Source of the DNA: Anarhynchus alexandrinus
Lineage: Eukaryota; Chordata; Aves; Charadriiformes; Charadriidae
Direction of reading: 5' to 3'
NCBI GenBank assembly: GCA_008711295.1
Contig: VUYV01000227.1
Coordinates: forward strand, 754,667-818,666
Length of the DNA: 64,000 nt
Positions 23,675 to 34,933 of the stretch are shown one piece after another. Under the pieces are notes generated by a model that saw nothing but the letters and a program-made list of their open reading frames with translations, ran no database searches and had not been told where the DNA came from. The position numbers and the translations under genes are program-made. Numbering within the stretch: the stretch's first letter is position 1; the number at the start of each line of letters is the position of its first letter.

Positions 23675-23846
23675 GTTTCTGCTCTGGGTCAGACCAGTGA
23701 CTCATTATATCCAGAATGCAGTCTGTGGCAACAGCAGACACACGCTGCTTTTGAGGAAAATAGAAGTCGTCTCTGACAGTATAACTGCCTTTATTCTAAC
23801 AGCTAATGCATAAGTTTATGCCCTAAAGCAGAAGTTTTGCATCCAC
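23675..23846 (+). mobile_element. Ancient L3/CR1-like LINE 3' remnant
   Basis: The phrase tgggtcagaccagtgactca followed by cagtctgtggcaacagcag and, about 70 bases later, gtttatgccctaaagcagaa follows the known order of an amniote L3-type 3' region (GGGTCAGACCA, then CAGTGGC, then GGCTTATGCCCTGAAGCA). It is strongly diverged and has no tail. The assignment is from memory of the consensus. Confidence 0.55.
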
Positions 23847-25108
23847 GAAAGAAGGGAGGTGTGCACACAGCTCGGTCTGTCCCAGTACAGGCTCAGAAGG
23901 TGGCTGAGACATGCACCCAGCCAGCGAGCCAGGCTTTGTACCCAGCCCCAAAGGTGTTTTTCTGGCAATGTGTTTCCCAGGCTTCATATCCTCCTTGCAC
24001 CACATACCCTCTGCCTCCTTTTCGTTTCATAGCTTGCTTTCTTATTTCTTTTTTTTTAATGTGATAAGATACTTTGAAATGTGTTTTGCCTTCCCTGTGC
24101 CATTCGTTGTTTTGCAGCCTATACTGTACATCTCTGAAAACACATCCTACCAAGCCTTGGTGTTTCATGAGTCTTATAGTTCTCACATCCAGGTCAAAAA
24201 GTTAACATTTATACTGTGCTTTTAAATCACAAGCCAGGCGAGGTGAGTGAAAGATTCCATGTAACATAGGAAATATTAAGAAATCACCTCTTGGAAATAA
24301 TTAAACATAGCCACGCAGTGTGGCTGTGCTTCTTTTCAAAGAAAAAGGCCACAGAGAAACGTGAGTTTGTGAGAGTCGCAGTCACACAGTCGATGTCTGG
24401 CATTTGATGGATTATCTGTTATGCTTATTTGAGTAAAAATGATAAGTTGTGTTTAAGAAATCCTTCCAAAACTAATTCTATTTGAACTAGAGAAAGGGAA
24501 GAGGTAGCAACCAAAAGCTGAAACGGTTCTGTTTTGGCAGACGTGAAGCCAGAGGACTTGTGAGCAGAAGCCAGCGGGCAAGGAACATAAAACAGGGAAC
24601 GACAGCGATAATCTTACAAAAACCACCGTTGTGGATGGGATTTTTCTTGCGTGGTCAACCATGGACTTCACAAGCAGGAGTGCCTTGAGGGCCACAGGCA
24701 GGAGGACAAGACACGGGCAGCACCGTGGAGTACCGCACTGGGAAAAACATATGCGGGCTTCAAAACGAGTCTTGTAAGGGCGACAGAAAGAATGATTCAG
24801 CCGAAAACTCAAATGCATACCTTCTTATTCAGCAGGGTCTTATAAAATAAATAAATAAATACATATATAAATAAAATGGATAGAAGGAAGCTGGACAAGA
24901 TAAAGCAGGCTCTCCACTTCTATTTTATAACACATAATCTGCATGTGAGTAAGTCTGAAATCTGGGACAAAAGTATGTTTTTTATGAGAAGAAGCAAAGC
25001 ACTTCCATTTCAAAAGCTTGGAAAAGGCAGGCTACGAGGAATTCATCCTTGGGGTAACTCAGGCTAAAGCTGACTTGCTTTCAAATACTGCATTTTGGGG
25101 TTTGCTTA
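23847..25108. other. Non-coding unique DNA
   Basis: No gene is seen. AAAT simple sequence lies at 24844-24876. Several overlapping frames on both strands (23823-24225, 24453-24845) carry no motif. Confidence 0.5.
24844..24876. repeat. (AAAT)n microsatellite
   Basis: Tandem AAAT units are interrupted by acatat. Confidence 0.85.
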
Positions 25109-25250
25109 TAGAATCATACAATCATAGAATGGTTTGGGTTGGAAGGGACCTTAAAGATCATCGAGTTCCAACCTCCCCCCACCACAGGCAGGGACACCTC
25201 CCCCTAGACCAGGTTGCTCAAAGCCCTATCCAACCTGGTCTTGAACACTT
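25109..25250 (-). mobile_element. CR1 LINE 3' end, copy 1 of a tandem pair
   Basis: On the minus strand this is the last codons of ORF2 (TTCAAGACC..GAGCAACCTGGTCTAG, stop retained), the conserved GGGAGGTGTCCCTGCC-type 3' UTR, a gatctttaaggtcccttcc block and the ATTCTATGATTG tail. In plus orientation it begins at ATAGAATCATACAATCATAG. It is cut at its 5' side exactly where the next CR1 tail begins. Confidence 0.95.
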
Positions 25251-25354
25251 AGAATCATAGAATCATAGAATGGTTTAGGCTGGAAGGGACCTTGAAGATC
25301 ATCTAGTTCCAACCCCCCTGCAATGGGCAGGGACAGTTCCCACTAGACCAGGTA
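25251..25354 (-). mobile_element. CR1 LINE 3' end, copy 2 of a tandem pair
   Basis: This is the same CR1 lineage and orientation as its left neighbour, starting at the tail agaatcatagaatcatagaa and ending near ctagaccaggt. It abuts copy 1 without spacer, so one copy appears to have inserted at or beside the truncated 5' end of the other. It is severely 5'-truncated (about 100 bp). Confidence 0.93.
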
Positions 25355-27929
25355 TGGTTCCACTTGGCTCTTAAGGTCATTGCTTTGGGCAACTGGGACC
25401 CTCCAAGGCCTTTTGGGACTGCTTCATAATCTGTCAGAGCTGGATCCCTCAACCTCCTTTCTGACCTCCCTGCTGGGGACGTTGGTTGTCACCCCCCATG
25501 TTTTCCAATGAACCTTTGGAGCAGTGGTCCCTGGGATCCTCCCTGATTCTCTTGCACTACCACCTCCATCATTAAAACATCTGGTGCTCACCAGTGACAC
25601 AAAAACAGGCTGCAAGGAGGGTCTCAACTGCTTGCATTTCGAGGAGAGACGAAGGCAAAATGGGTCCTAAAAAATAAGGCTTATCAGAACAGAGTGATTG
25701 CTTTCTGCATAGCTGCAATGTAGTTTAAGGATTGCAGCAATGAAAGTACCATCAAGTGCCTCAGAGCCGGGGTTTGTTTGCTAACTGCCAAGGGTTTGGA
25801 CATAATGAAGTGAATACAAATGTCTTTTAGACCAGAAATATCAGGTCTGTCTGCTGCTGGCTAGCCTACCTCCCAGGCAGACTGGACATTCAGAATACCA
25901 GTAACACATGTTTTAGATTGGAAGCATCACAGGTAAGACCTAAAAATAGCACCAATGCGATCAGATATTCTTTCACATCAAAAATAATAGTAGCCTATGT
26001 TTCATGAGACAGTCATTGCAATTTCCCAGTTACTGAATTTTAAAGTCCCTCCTGCATTGCACTTTTCTTATGACTAAGTCCTAAATTCCTGCCTGAAACT
26101 GTATGGTTTGGTACTTCACTTCTATAGATTTTCTGCCAGCTCTCTTTTTTGTTTTACGTGATATTCATTTGATGAGTTTTCCCATGTTTTAGCCACTATC
26201 TGCAAACCAGGAACATCAAAAAACACCTTGATTCTTTGCAATATAACAGAACCTTGAACAGACAATGATGCGATAACTCCAACTAAAAGAGAGAGGGAAA
26301 GAAGTAAATATTCCCTTATTTATTCAGAAGCCTCTGAGCCATCCTGTCCAAACATAATTGCTGGCCAAAGCTCACAAGAAAAGGAAAGAGGGCTAAGAAA
26401 TCTCTCAAGGGTTTTCCAAGGTGGACAGGATTCAGGCAGTTTCCTTGAGGGTCTGGGGTCCATACGTTTTCCTAAAGGGTTGGTCAAGGCCTCTGCATGA
26501 ACTGTCCCTGCCTGTTGCTGCTTGTGTCCCTAGATGATTAAATCACTTCACTGCTTCAGTTGCCTGGGCAGTTTTGTAGATGCAGCTGTCAACCCCAATA
26601 CAGGAAAGGTACCAGCACGTTGTCTCTCAAGCCAAATATTAAGTATGTGCTATGGGCCCCGAGGTGCTGAAGCGCACGCTCAAACACCATCCTGCAGATG
26701 CTCAGCGGATGGTTGAAGAGCCCATTCCTGTGGCCAGAGCGCTCAGCTGAGGCTTTATGAGCAAGCGGTAGGCAGGGTGAGGGGTGTCTTCGGTGGAAGG
26801 CTCACCTCATCCATCTCCTGGGACGGTGTGTTCATTTTGCTTCAAAAAGAAAAGCGAAATCAAGTCGCAGAGAATCTTTACATCCCACTGCTTTTTGGAC
26901 TAGCCTTCACCGGGGTGCACGGCTGAGCTCTGTGGCTGTTGCTCCCGTTCAGGCTGAAGGCAAAGACACCCATGCTAGTATCTTTTTCACACCAGTACAT
27001 ATTCATGCAGAGCACTGTAGCTAAAGATTTTTCTGTGCCAAATTGACACGGAAGAGTGCATTAACAGTTAGGGGCAGCAGACAGCTTCCAGACAGTTATT
27101 GTCACTCGTTTCTCTCTGCTCAGTGAGATTCTCATACCAATGGTCTGTCTGCAGCCTCAGATGTTGCCCAGTTTTCCAGGAATAAGGCATTCTTCATCCT
27201 GAATTTCCCTTATCACTGCTGCTCATTCAGCTGCATAATCCTCTCCTGTTTTGCCTTGTACTCAGAACCAGCAACCGACAATCTGCAGCTGGTCCCAGAC
27301 TAAGCCTTTCTCAAGTGTTATCAGGGTATTTCTTCTGGCAGCTTGCAGGCGTGGGGAAGGGAGGCAGCACAGCTTTGCAAATGCTGTGTAACACAGCATC
27401 CTCAGCTCCAAACCCGGTGCCAGTGCGGCAGCAGAGCTCCCCACCGCTGCTCGCTGGTGCCAGAGGAGCCAGGGAAGTTCCACATGGTTGCAAAGAATCA
27501 AATACACAAAAAAATACTAATGTGTATATATATATATAAATTTCTATGTTGACAAGTGTGTAGCAAACTGGGGAAATTTAGGATGAAATAGCTTCCTTAT
27601 AATGGGAGAAAGTCCAAGAAAGATGATGCTCTGAGCACTGAGTGGTAATGAGTTATATAAAGTGAAGCTGGAGCTTTCTGGGATAGAAAGATGTCCATAA
27701 TGCATCCAATGTTGCTCCTAATGAAATGTCTCAAAAGACACTGGCATAACAGTCTCTTCTTTTTTCTCCTCTCCTTTTCACCTGTTGAAGTAACTTGTAA
27801 GAAATATTGGCGCGTTGTTGCACAACGGCATTCAGGGACCCCAATGGAGTTATTTCTCAAGTTTTATTCTCAGTCTTTTTCTAGTTAATTCTTAATATCC
27901 TTTACCAAGTCTTCTAGCAATATTGATTT
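25355..27929. other. Non-coding unique DNA
   Basis: No gene is seen. A TA-dinucleotide run lies at 27523-27538. A somewhat GC-richer patch at about 27330-27480 has open frames on both strands without any motif. Confidence 0.5.
27523..27538. repeat. (TA)n microsatellite
   Basis: A short run of TA dinucleotides. Confidence 0.8.
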
Positions 27930-28386
27930 CAGAGGGCTGGAGCCCCTCTACTGTGAGTACAGGCTGAGACAGTTGAGGTTGTTCAACCTGGAGAAGACTC
28001 CGGGGAGACCTTATAGCCCCTTCCAGTCCCTAAAGGGGCTACAGGAAAGCTGGGGAGGGACTCTTGATCAGGGAGGGGAGCGATAGGGCAAGGGGGAACG
28101 GTTTTACACTGGAAGAGGGAGATTTAGATTAGATATTAGGAAGAAATTCTTGACTGTGAGGGTGGTGAGACACTGGCCCAGGTTGCCCAGAGAAGCTGTG
28201 GCTGCCCCATCCTTGGAGATGTTCAATGCCAGGTTGGACAGGGTTTGGAGCAAACTGGTCTAGTGGGAGGTGTCCCTGCCTATGGCAGGGGGGTTGGAAC
28301 TAGATGATCTTTAATGTCCCTTCTGACCTAAGCCATTCCGTGACTCTATGATTCTATGATTCTATGACTCCATGATTCTATGACTG
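27930..28386 (+). mobile_element. CR1 LINE, 5'-truncated
   Basis: It begins in ORF2 with ggctggagcccctctactgt and gttgttcaacctggagaag (the LFNLEK region), then accttatagccccttccagt. It runs through cactggcccaggttgcccag to a retained TAG stop at ctggtctagtgg and the GGGAGGTGTCCCTGCC-type 3' UTR. It ends in a degenerate tail of four to five ATTCTATG units to 28386. Several small indels break the frame. Confidence 0.95.
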
Positions 28387-31300
28387 CTGAGCAGCGGTCG
28401 GCTGCTTCACCTGTGGCTGCCACACTGCAGTTTGGTATCATAGGAGTATTTGTGCCTGTTTTTATGATGTTTTAGTAGTATATTATCAATAAAGTTGCTT
28501 ATCCCTATTCCACGGGGGTTGATACATGTGAGAGTTAATAAACAGACAACAATATCCCTGGAGTAACAGATTGCCTATAATCATATCTGTAAAAGGAGAC
28601 ATTAAAGTTAGTGTCACTTAAAGGTTCTCCACTGCTCAGACCCTCCCTGAGACATGTGCTGCCAAGATTTACCTTCCCGTGCAGCCATTTTAAACTTTGC
28701 CCCGTAAGAACATGAGAAACTCACACTGGTAATAACTGCCAATTTGCCAGAAACCAGATGGTGCCCTTGCACCCTGTTACAGGCAGCATTAGCCCTCAGC
28801 AGCATATCCTCTCTTTCACGGAGAGGTCAAAGGATGCACACAACTGTTGTGTCTTCATCTTCCCCTGCAAATGCTGGCCAATAAACTGGAGCCAATAAAA
28901 ATAACAGTGGAAATGTTAGGTATTTTGGAAGCTGGCCATAACACAAAGACCTTTTCTTGCAGCAGAGTGTCAAAAGCTTGGGCTCTCGGTTTTAAATCTT
29001 ATCCAAAAGATAAGGGAAGATCTTCCTGGAGCAGAGTAGTACAGATCAGAGATTCAGGGAGGAGGGGAAAACTGAAAAAGCTGAGACATGATTTTGGATT
29101 TTCAGTATCACTTGAATTTCAGTTTCTTATCTTTTCCATCCCCCTCCTAACTGTTTTTTTTACAAGTCTGTGCACTGATTTTTTCATCTTTTCTGCTACA
29201 CCCATCTCCCCTTCCATTCAACGAGCAGAGTTAATCACTAAGATTTAGAGTTTTATGACTTCCTGGCAGAGGGAAAACTTTGCAGCAAAAAATTCCAAAA
29301 AAAAAGGCCCAAACATGGCTAGTCTTGGTGCTCAGCTGGAAACCGGTCACCACTTTATGAAGCCTCTCCTTAGCCATCCCACGTCAATCACTCCTTTTCT
29401 GACTCCCTGTATCCAGTTAACACAGCTCGACCTCCACACAGAACTCCTTCACGGTATCTGTTTCCCTCTTAATATGTTTAATCTTTCCCTTTCTTGATCA
29501 CTCGTAATTTCTAAACAAGTACATGTTTTCCTCTATAAATACATCCCTGGTAAATCCTTCCTCTCTTAATACAGAGAAAGGAGAGGGCGTTTTTCTCTTG
29601 GCTCCTTACGCCACCACACATGATGTCTCTTACCTCTGGGAAAGCACAAGAGCCAAAGTTTGGGGGAGCACATTGGAGAAGGTGTTTTGAGCGTGTCTCA
29701 GGGGAGGTAACTCATAAGAAAGCTCTTCCAAGTGCTTCTGGCTACGTGCTAGCCACAAAGGCACCACAAGGAGAGACCTTAATGGGTTTAACGCAGAAGA
29801 AACCTCCAGTCTGGTAACAGCAGAAGTGCTTTACATTGTTAACCCCCCCAAAAAAAACCCCAAAACCCAAAAACCGAACAGTGAAGGAGACTTTTTATCT
29901 CTCTGTGGTGAATAAATGCAAAGTGAAAAAAAACACAACACTTTTTTTTTTCAATGTAAATGACAATAACAAGACTAACAATGACATCATCTGCATCTAG
30001 GATCATCCACTATGTTACACAGAGCATTTTGGGAGGTGGAAGCAAACATTTTCTTGTAAATTAGCCAGCAGTTGGTGCCCACACAGCCTCATGAATTTAA
30101 TGGAAACATATTACGGATGTTCCAAAAGAGGTTAATTAAGCATTTTATTCCAGGATTATAGAGTTCAAACAAAACACATACTGAGCTTCAAATGTTCGCA
30201 GAACTTCATGGAAATCGGACTTAATTTACTATAGGTTTTGCTTCTTTGCCACACAAAAAAAAAAAAAAAAAAAAAGAAAAAGCTGAAATGTTCAAGTCAG
30301 ATACAGCCTGTTTATAGGCAGTAAAGATAATTACGTGGTGCAAATGTAGACATCCATATTACAGTGAGAGGAAAACAGACACACGGAACATTTAATAAAG
30401 AAAACCCTTTAAGTTTTCAACTCACAGCCTCCTAAACCTAAGGCAGACAATTCATCTCCCAGGATACACATTCTGCTTAAACTCTATGGGGATCTGAAAC
30501 TAAGAACTGCAAGTGTTAAATTAGCTAAAAACAGGAGAGGGTTTTTTTTTTTTCTTCATGTAAAAAGACATATGATCTACCAGAGCTAAGAATCGTAAGA
30601 AGGAGTGACATATGAAGGGACTTGAGTGACTCAAACTAATAATTTCACAGTTTGTATCAACAGCTCTATGGCAATATATGCTATGATCACTTATTTTAAT
30701 CCTTCAAAATTAATTATAAAAGCTGTTCACAAAAGAAAGTGGTAATGGATTCTGTATTTTTTCATGTCGAGATAAAATGTTCAAATAATTAACCATGCTA
30801 TGTTATGGTCAATTATATACGCAGGGGTGAGGGGAGGGGGTCTTAACACTTGTTCTTGTAGTGAGTAAAACTCATTAAGCCAGAAGGTTTGGTACTGTTC
30901 CTTTTCACTAATTTGGCTTGTTCTGCTGTGGTGACACTATTCTGTTATGTAAATTCTGCACGGGATAATTAACTGTGTACATTTAATAAGGTAGGATACA
31001 CTTTTCTAAATTGGGCTTTGAGTCGCTAGAAGATCAAGAAAGTCATTTGTTTTTAAACAATGGTGGGACAAGGAAATACCATAAGTTCTGGGACTCACAG
31101 GCCATTTGCATAGTGTTACTATTGCACTGTATACATTATGGCTTCTATAGTACTGCCTATATGTGAGAGTATAAAAGAGGAAAACTGCCAGCTATTACAC
31201 ACATACCCTGAAAGCATTCTGTTTGAAATCACCTTGTTAACTCACTAAATGAAAACAAATTAAACCTATTATGGAAACATCTAAGGAGATTTGCTTCTTT

Positions 31301-33735
31301 CTGGATCCTTGCAACAATAAACAGAAGAAATAAAAATTCATTAAAATTCAGGAAAAAGACCCAGCCATATTTCTTGAAAGTTCCCAGGTAGATCTTTCAG
31401 ATTTAAAAGGTTTTTAAGAGCCAAAAACGCTTATTTTGATTGTTGCATGCTTTCTGGCACCAGACACTCAAGCTTATTTGCTTGTTTGCTGGTTTATAGA
31501 GGGTGTATGTAATAGTTTTGTTGGATGTGGTTTATGTCAGCTGGGGGAAAACAATTATGAACCATTTTTACTCAGGAACATCCCTGAGAAGGAGTTGTCT
31601 AAAACGGTATTTTTGATGTGCATAAACTCAATTGTTATGTTTATATCTACCATTCACCAAGGATTTCAAGAAGACTTTACACTCGTGGCAGAGAGTGCTC
31701 ATGGGTGAGCGGGCAGGGACTATCAGGGGAGTTTTGCACGTGAGGGACCCAAATCAGAAGAAAGACAAATCAGATGAGTTCTCCATGGCACAAGCAAGAT
31801 GGCAATGAGGTCTAGTGACCACCTATCCTGTGGCTCAAAGGTACAGCAATTTTTTCTAAGTATTTCATTTAGGGAGAGTGGTTTTCCTGACAGAGCAAAG
31901 CTAGAGAAACCACTGGAGTTCCCAGGCCACTTCTCGCAAAGCCTGTGTTTTAATTAACATTTAGCCAAGGGAACTCGTGCAAGTATTTTTATGGGCAGAG
32001 CTAAAATCCTCCTGCCTGATGACTGACGATATTGCATCCCTCTTCAGCAGATGGATTAAATGGGAGGTATATTGGGATTCAAACAATGATCTTGGCTTCA
32101 GACAGTTAACTATTTCATACCTAATACAAAGACTATATCTCTTCACTTCCCACTGCCTCTGTTACAGAAAACAATAGGCGGATATACACATTTTTAGGTG
32201 GATATACAGGGGTTTTTTTCGGGGGAAGAGCTTTGAATGAATAGATAGTGAGAACAGGTAAAACCAAAAACATTGATCCTGGTGGATCTGTCTCCTGCAG
32301 CCTGTATTTGTGAATATAGCTAGTGCTACAGGCACTGGCTTATATTCAAAATTTAATATCATCTCCTCTAAGATTATAATGCTATTAAGGAATTAGAGCC
32401 TAAAAGCTACCTACAAAAGTGGCAGGCAGTATTTTTTGTCTGAAGTGTGCAGATTCAGGTTGGTCAGAATATTTCCATATTTACTTGCCCATTTCTGCTA
32501 AAACCTAACCTCACCCAATCTAAAAAGCTCTAAAAAAGAAAAAAAAAGTTTGCATGCTCTTTTTCAACAGTAAAACAATATGTTCTGACTTTCCAGTTTC
32601 AAAAGACGTTTCTTGCCAAAATTCAGTTCAATTTTTAAAGGAGTTTAAAAAAAGGTTAAGAGAGCTTGAAATGAAACATGATGTGACAGGTCAAACAAAA
32701 AGATTTTTTTCTGCTTGAAATGCTTTTTTCTCAAGTTGCTGGAACCACCAATGAACCAAATCTACATTTTTTTTTACCCAAATCTACTCTACAAAACGCA
32801 TAGTCTGTAAATATGAAAGGGATGATTCTGTCAAGTTTCAGGAGGCATGTAATAGCCCATTGACTTCAGCGGGATTTGGCAGCATTCAGTGTCCCACTGG
32901 AGGACAGAAAGAGTGAGAGAAAGTGTTTGGGGAGGTCACACATAGAGAGGGATTTTTAAAATTTTTTTTTCATACTCACCTGAGGGAGAACTTCATATTC
33001 TGAGAAATCTCTCAGACTGTGACCTTTCACCATGGCATTTAAAACTAAAATGTACAAAGGAGTGGGAAAATATAATATAGGGATCAATCCTGCAGTAGAG
33101 GGTCATGAGGATGAAATAAAAAGCTTTTCTAGTTTTGCTTTCCAAACCACTGTATACCAAACACAAATTAAATAAAGCATTCATATCCATCCTGTTTCTG
33201 TAGATGTTCCTATCACTATAAAATTGAGGACCATCCAGATATACAATAATAAGACTGGCATCTAAATTCTGTCAAGGCATTAAATAAAAATTCTGGGATT
33301 CATGAAGTCTATGTAAAGTATCTGTCCCTTGGCTAGTGACCCTAAAGAAAGTCTTTGTAAAAGGAATCAGCACCTTCACGAGACAATTCTTCCAATCAGA
33401 TGTAGAAATCTTATGAAATGCACCTTTTATTCTGTTGACTGTATTGATGTAATTTACTCAGGCGAAGTCAACTTGACGTATCACTTTGTCTTACTAATAT
33501 ATGTCAACCGTTGGCAATGCTTTGCCAAGCCAGTAGAACTGTTATACTGACCATTAAAGCATTCCAGCTATGTTTAATCAACAGTGTTGTACCCTGTGCC
33601 GGTAAAATAAAATTCTCTTCCTCTGGATAAAACCAAGTATAGCAGGAGGAGGATTCTTTTGCTGGCAAAACCAGTGGCCAAAGCTGGTGGTGCTTCTGGC
33701 GTTGCAGTTCTGCCAATGAACACCTGCACATCCTT
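28387..33735. other. Non-coding unique DNA, no gene seen
   Basis: No exon or mobile element is recognised in 5.3 kb. A 21-base A-run lies at 30255-30275, with poly-T runs near 29941-29950 and 30542-30554. A lone gcccattgacttcagcggga at about 32857-32876 resembles the core of the dispersed palindromic amniote repeats. Confidence 0.5.
30255..30275. repeat. A21 homopolymer run
   Basis: Twenty-one consecutive A, followed by GAAAAAG. The upstream sequence gives no sign of a processed pseudogene. Confidence 0.95.
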
Positions 33736-34083
33736 GTCCTTCCAGTCCCTAAAGGGGGCCTACAGGAGAGCTGGGGAAGGACTTTTTACTAGGGCATGTA
33801 GTGACAGGACAAGGGGGAATGGCTTCAAACTGGAAGAGGGCAGGTTTAGATTGAACATTAGGAAGAAGTTTTTCACTTTGAGAGTGGTGAGGCACTGGCA
33901 CAGGTTGCCCAGAGAGGTTGTTGAGGCCCCATCCCTGGAGGTGTTCAAGGCCAGGCTGGACATGGCCTTGGGCAACCTGGTCTGGTGGGAGGTGTCCCTG
34001 CCTATGGCAGGGGGGTTGGAACTCGATGATCTTCAAGGTCCCTTCCAACCTAAACTATTCTATGATTCTATGATTCTATGATT
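33736..34083 (+). mobile_element. CR1 LINE, 5'-truncated, ORF2 stop lost
   Basis: It begins at cttccagtccctaaaggggg and carries the ORF2 end readable as [20 protein letters not shown] and [18 protein letters not shown]. The 3' UTR and an ATTCTATG tail end at 34083. Where sister copies have the TAG stop (ctggtctagtgg), this copy has TGG at 33983-33985, so the frame reads on into the 3' UTR up to the tail. The frame upstream of 33736 is unrelated flanking sequence. Confidence 0.95.
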
Positions 34084-34859
34084 GTCTGACACAGCTATGC
34101 TGATAGAAATCTGCAGCTCACAACTGAGTGCAGTGTAGAAATAACTGCATTAGGCGCATAGTTGCCCCAAGCAGAAGCTGTTTCTATGTCGGATAATTCC
34201 CATTGCCATCTAACTTGGCCTGCTGACCTCAAGCGCTTCTCATCCTGGAGAATTGCCCTGGTTTCTCTGCCCTAAACCCAGCTCCGCGGCATGGCATAAA
34301 TAAATGCAGACCATTCCTCTACAAAGATGGTCACAGTAGTCCTTTTAAATTTACTCGGCTGTAAACTTATTGTACCCGTGCCAAACCCTGCTGTTTAAGG
34401 AGATGTAAAAAGGCACAATTAAAACAATGTAATTGAGTTAAATATAGGAAAGAATTAGGCTGAATACATGGGAAAACTTCTAGTGGCAAGAAGCTGACTT
34501 CAGAGGGGTTGCGCGTGGGTGTAGAGTTTGAGGCACTGGAGAACTGGGTCCTCAGGTAGAGGAAAATGGAAGAGGGCAAAATAAAGTCAAGTCTAATTAG
34601 TTTACAGAGTCACATGGGAAGCAGCCATATGGGTCTGTGCAGCTACAGCTCTTTGAAGTGAATTAATTGCTTTGACCTGGTGCTGATTACTGCATGTCGA
34701 GAAGGTGGGATAAGCCTGGCTTTTGGGGAAGCCACTTAAGGAAGGAAAATGCTGAACCCTGAAAAACAGAGTGACCACAGGAGTGCTGGGGCAGGGAGTG
34801 ACTTGAAAAGCAACGCATCTTTAAATCCTTACTATAAAACACCTTTAATGATTCAGTAA
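34084..34859. other. Non-coding unique DNA
   Basis: No gene or repeat is recognised. Confidence 0.5.
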
Positions 34860-34933
34860 TTAGGCTGGATGGTGACATATGGACTCAATGATCTTAAGGG
34901 TCTTTTCCAAACTAAATGATTCTATGGTTCTAT
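34860..34933 (+). mobile_element. CR1 LINE, very short 3' end
   Basis: The stretch ggactcaatgatcttaaggg then tcttttccaaactaaatg and attctatggttctat is a CR1 terminal block plus two tail units. Only about 70 bp is present. Confidence 0.85.

Noticed and set aside
30241..30290. A21 run as a possible processed-pseudogene poly-A tail
   Set aside because: The sequence upstream has no coding-like frame, polyadenylation context or matching flanking duplication.
33659..34081. A 140-codon plus-strand frame
   Set aside because: From 33736 on it is CR1 ORF2 plus read-through 3' UTR, and the beginning is unrelated flank.
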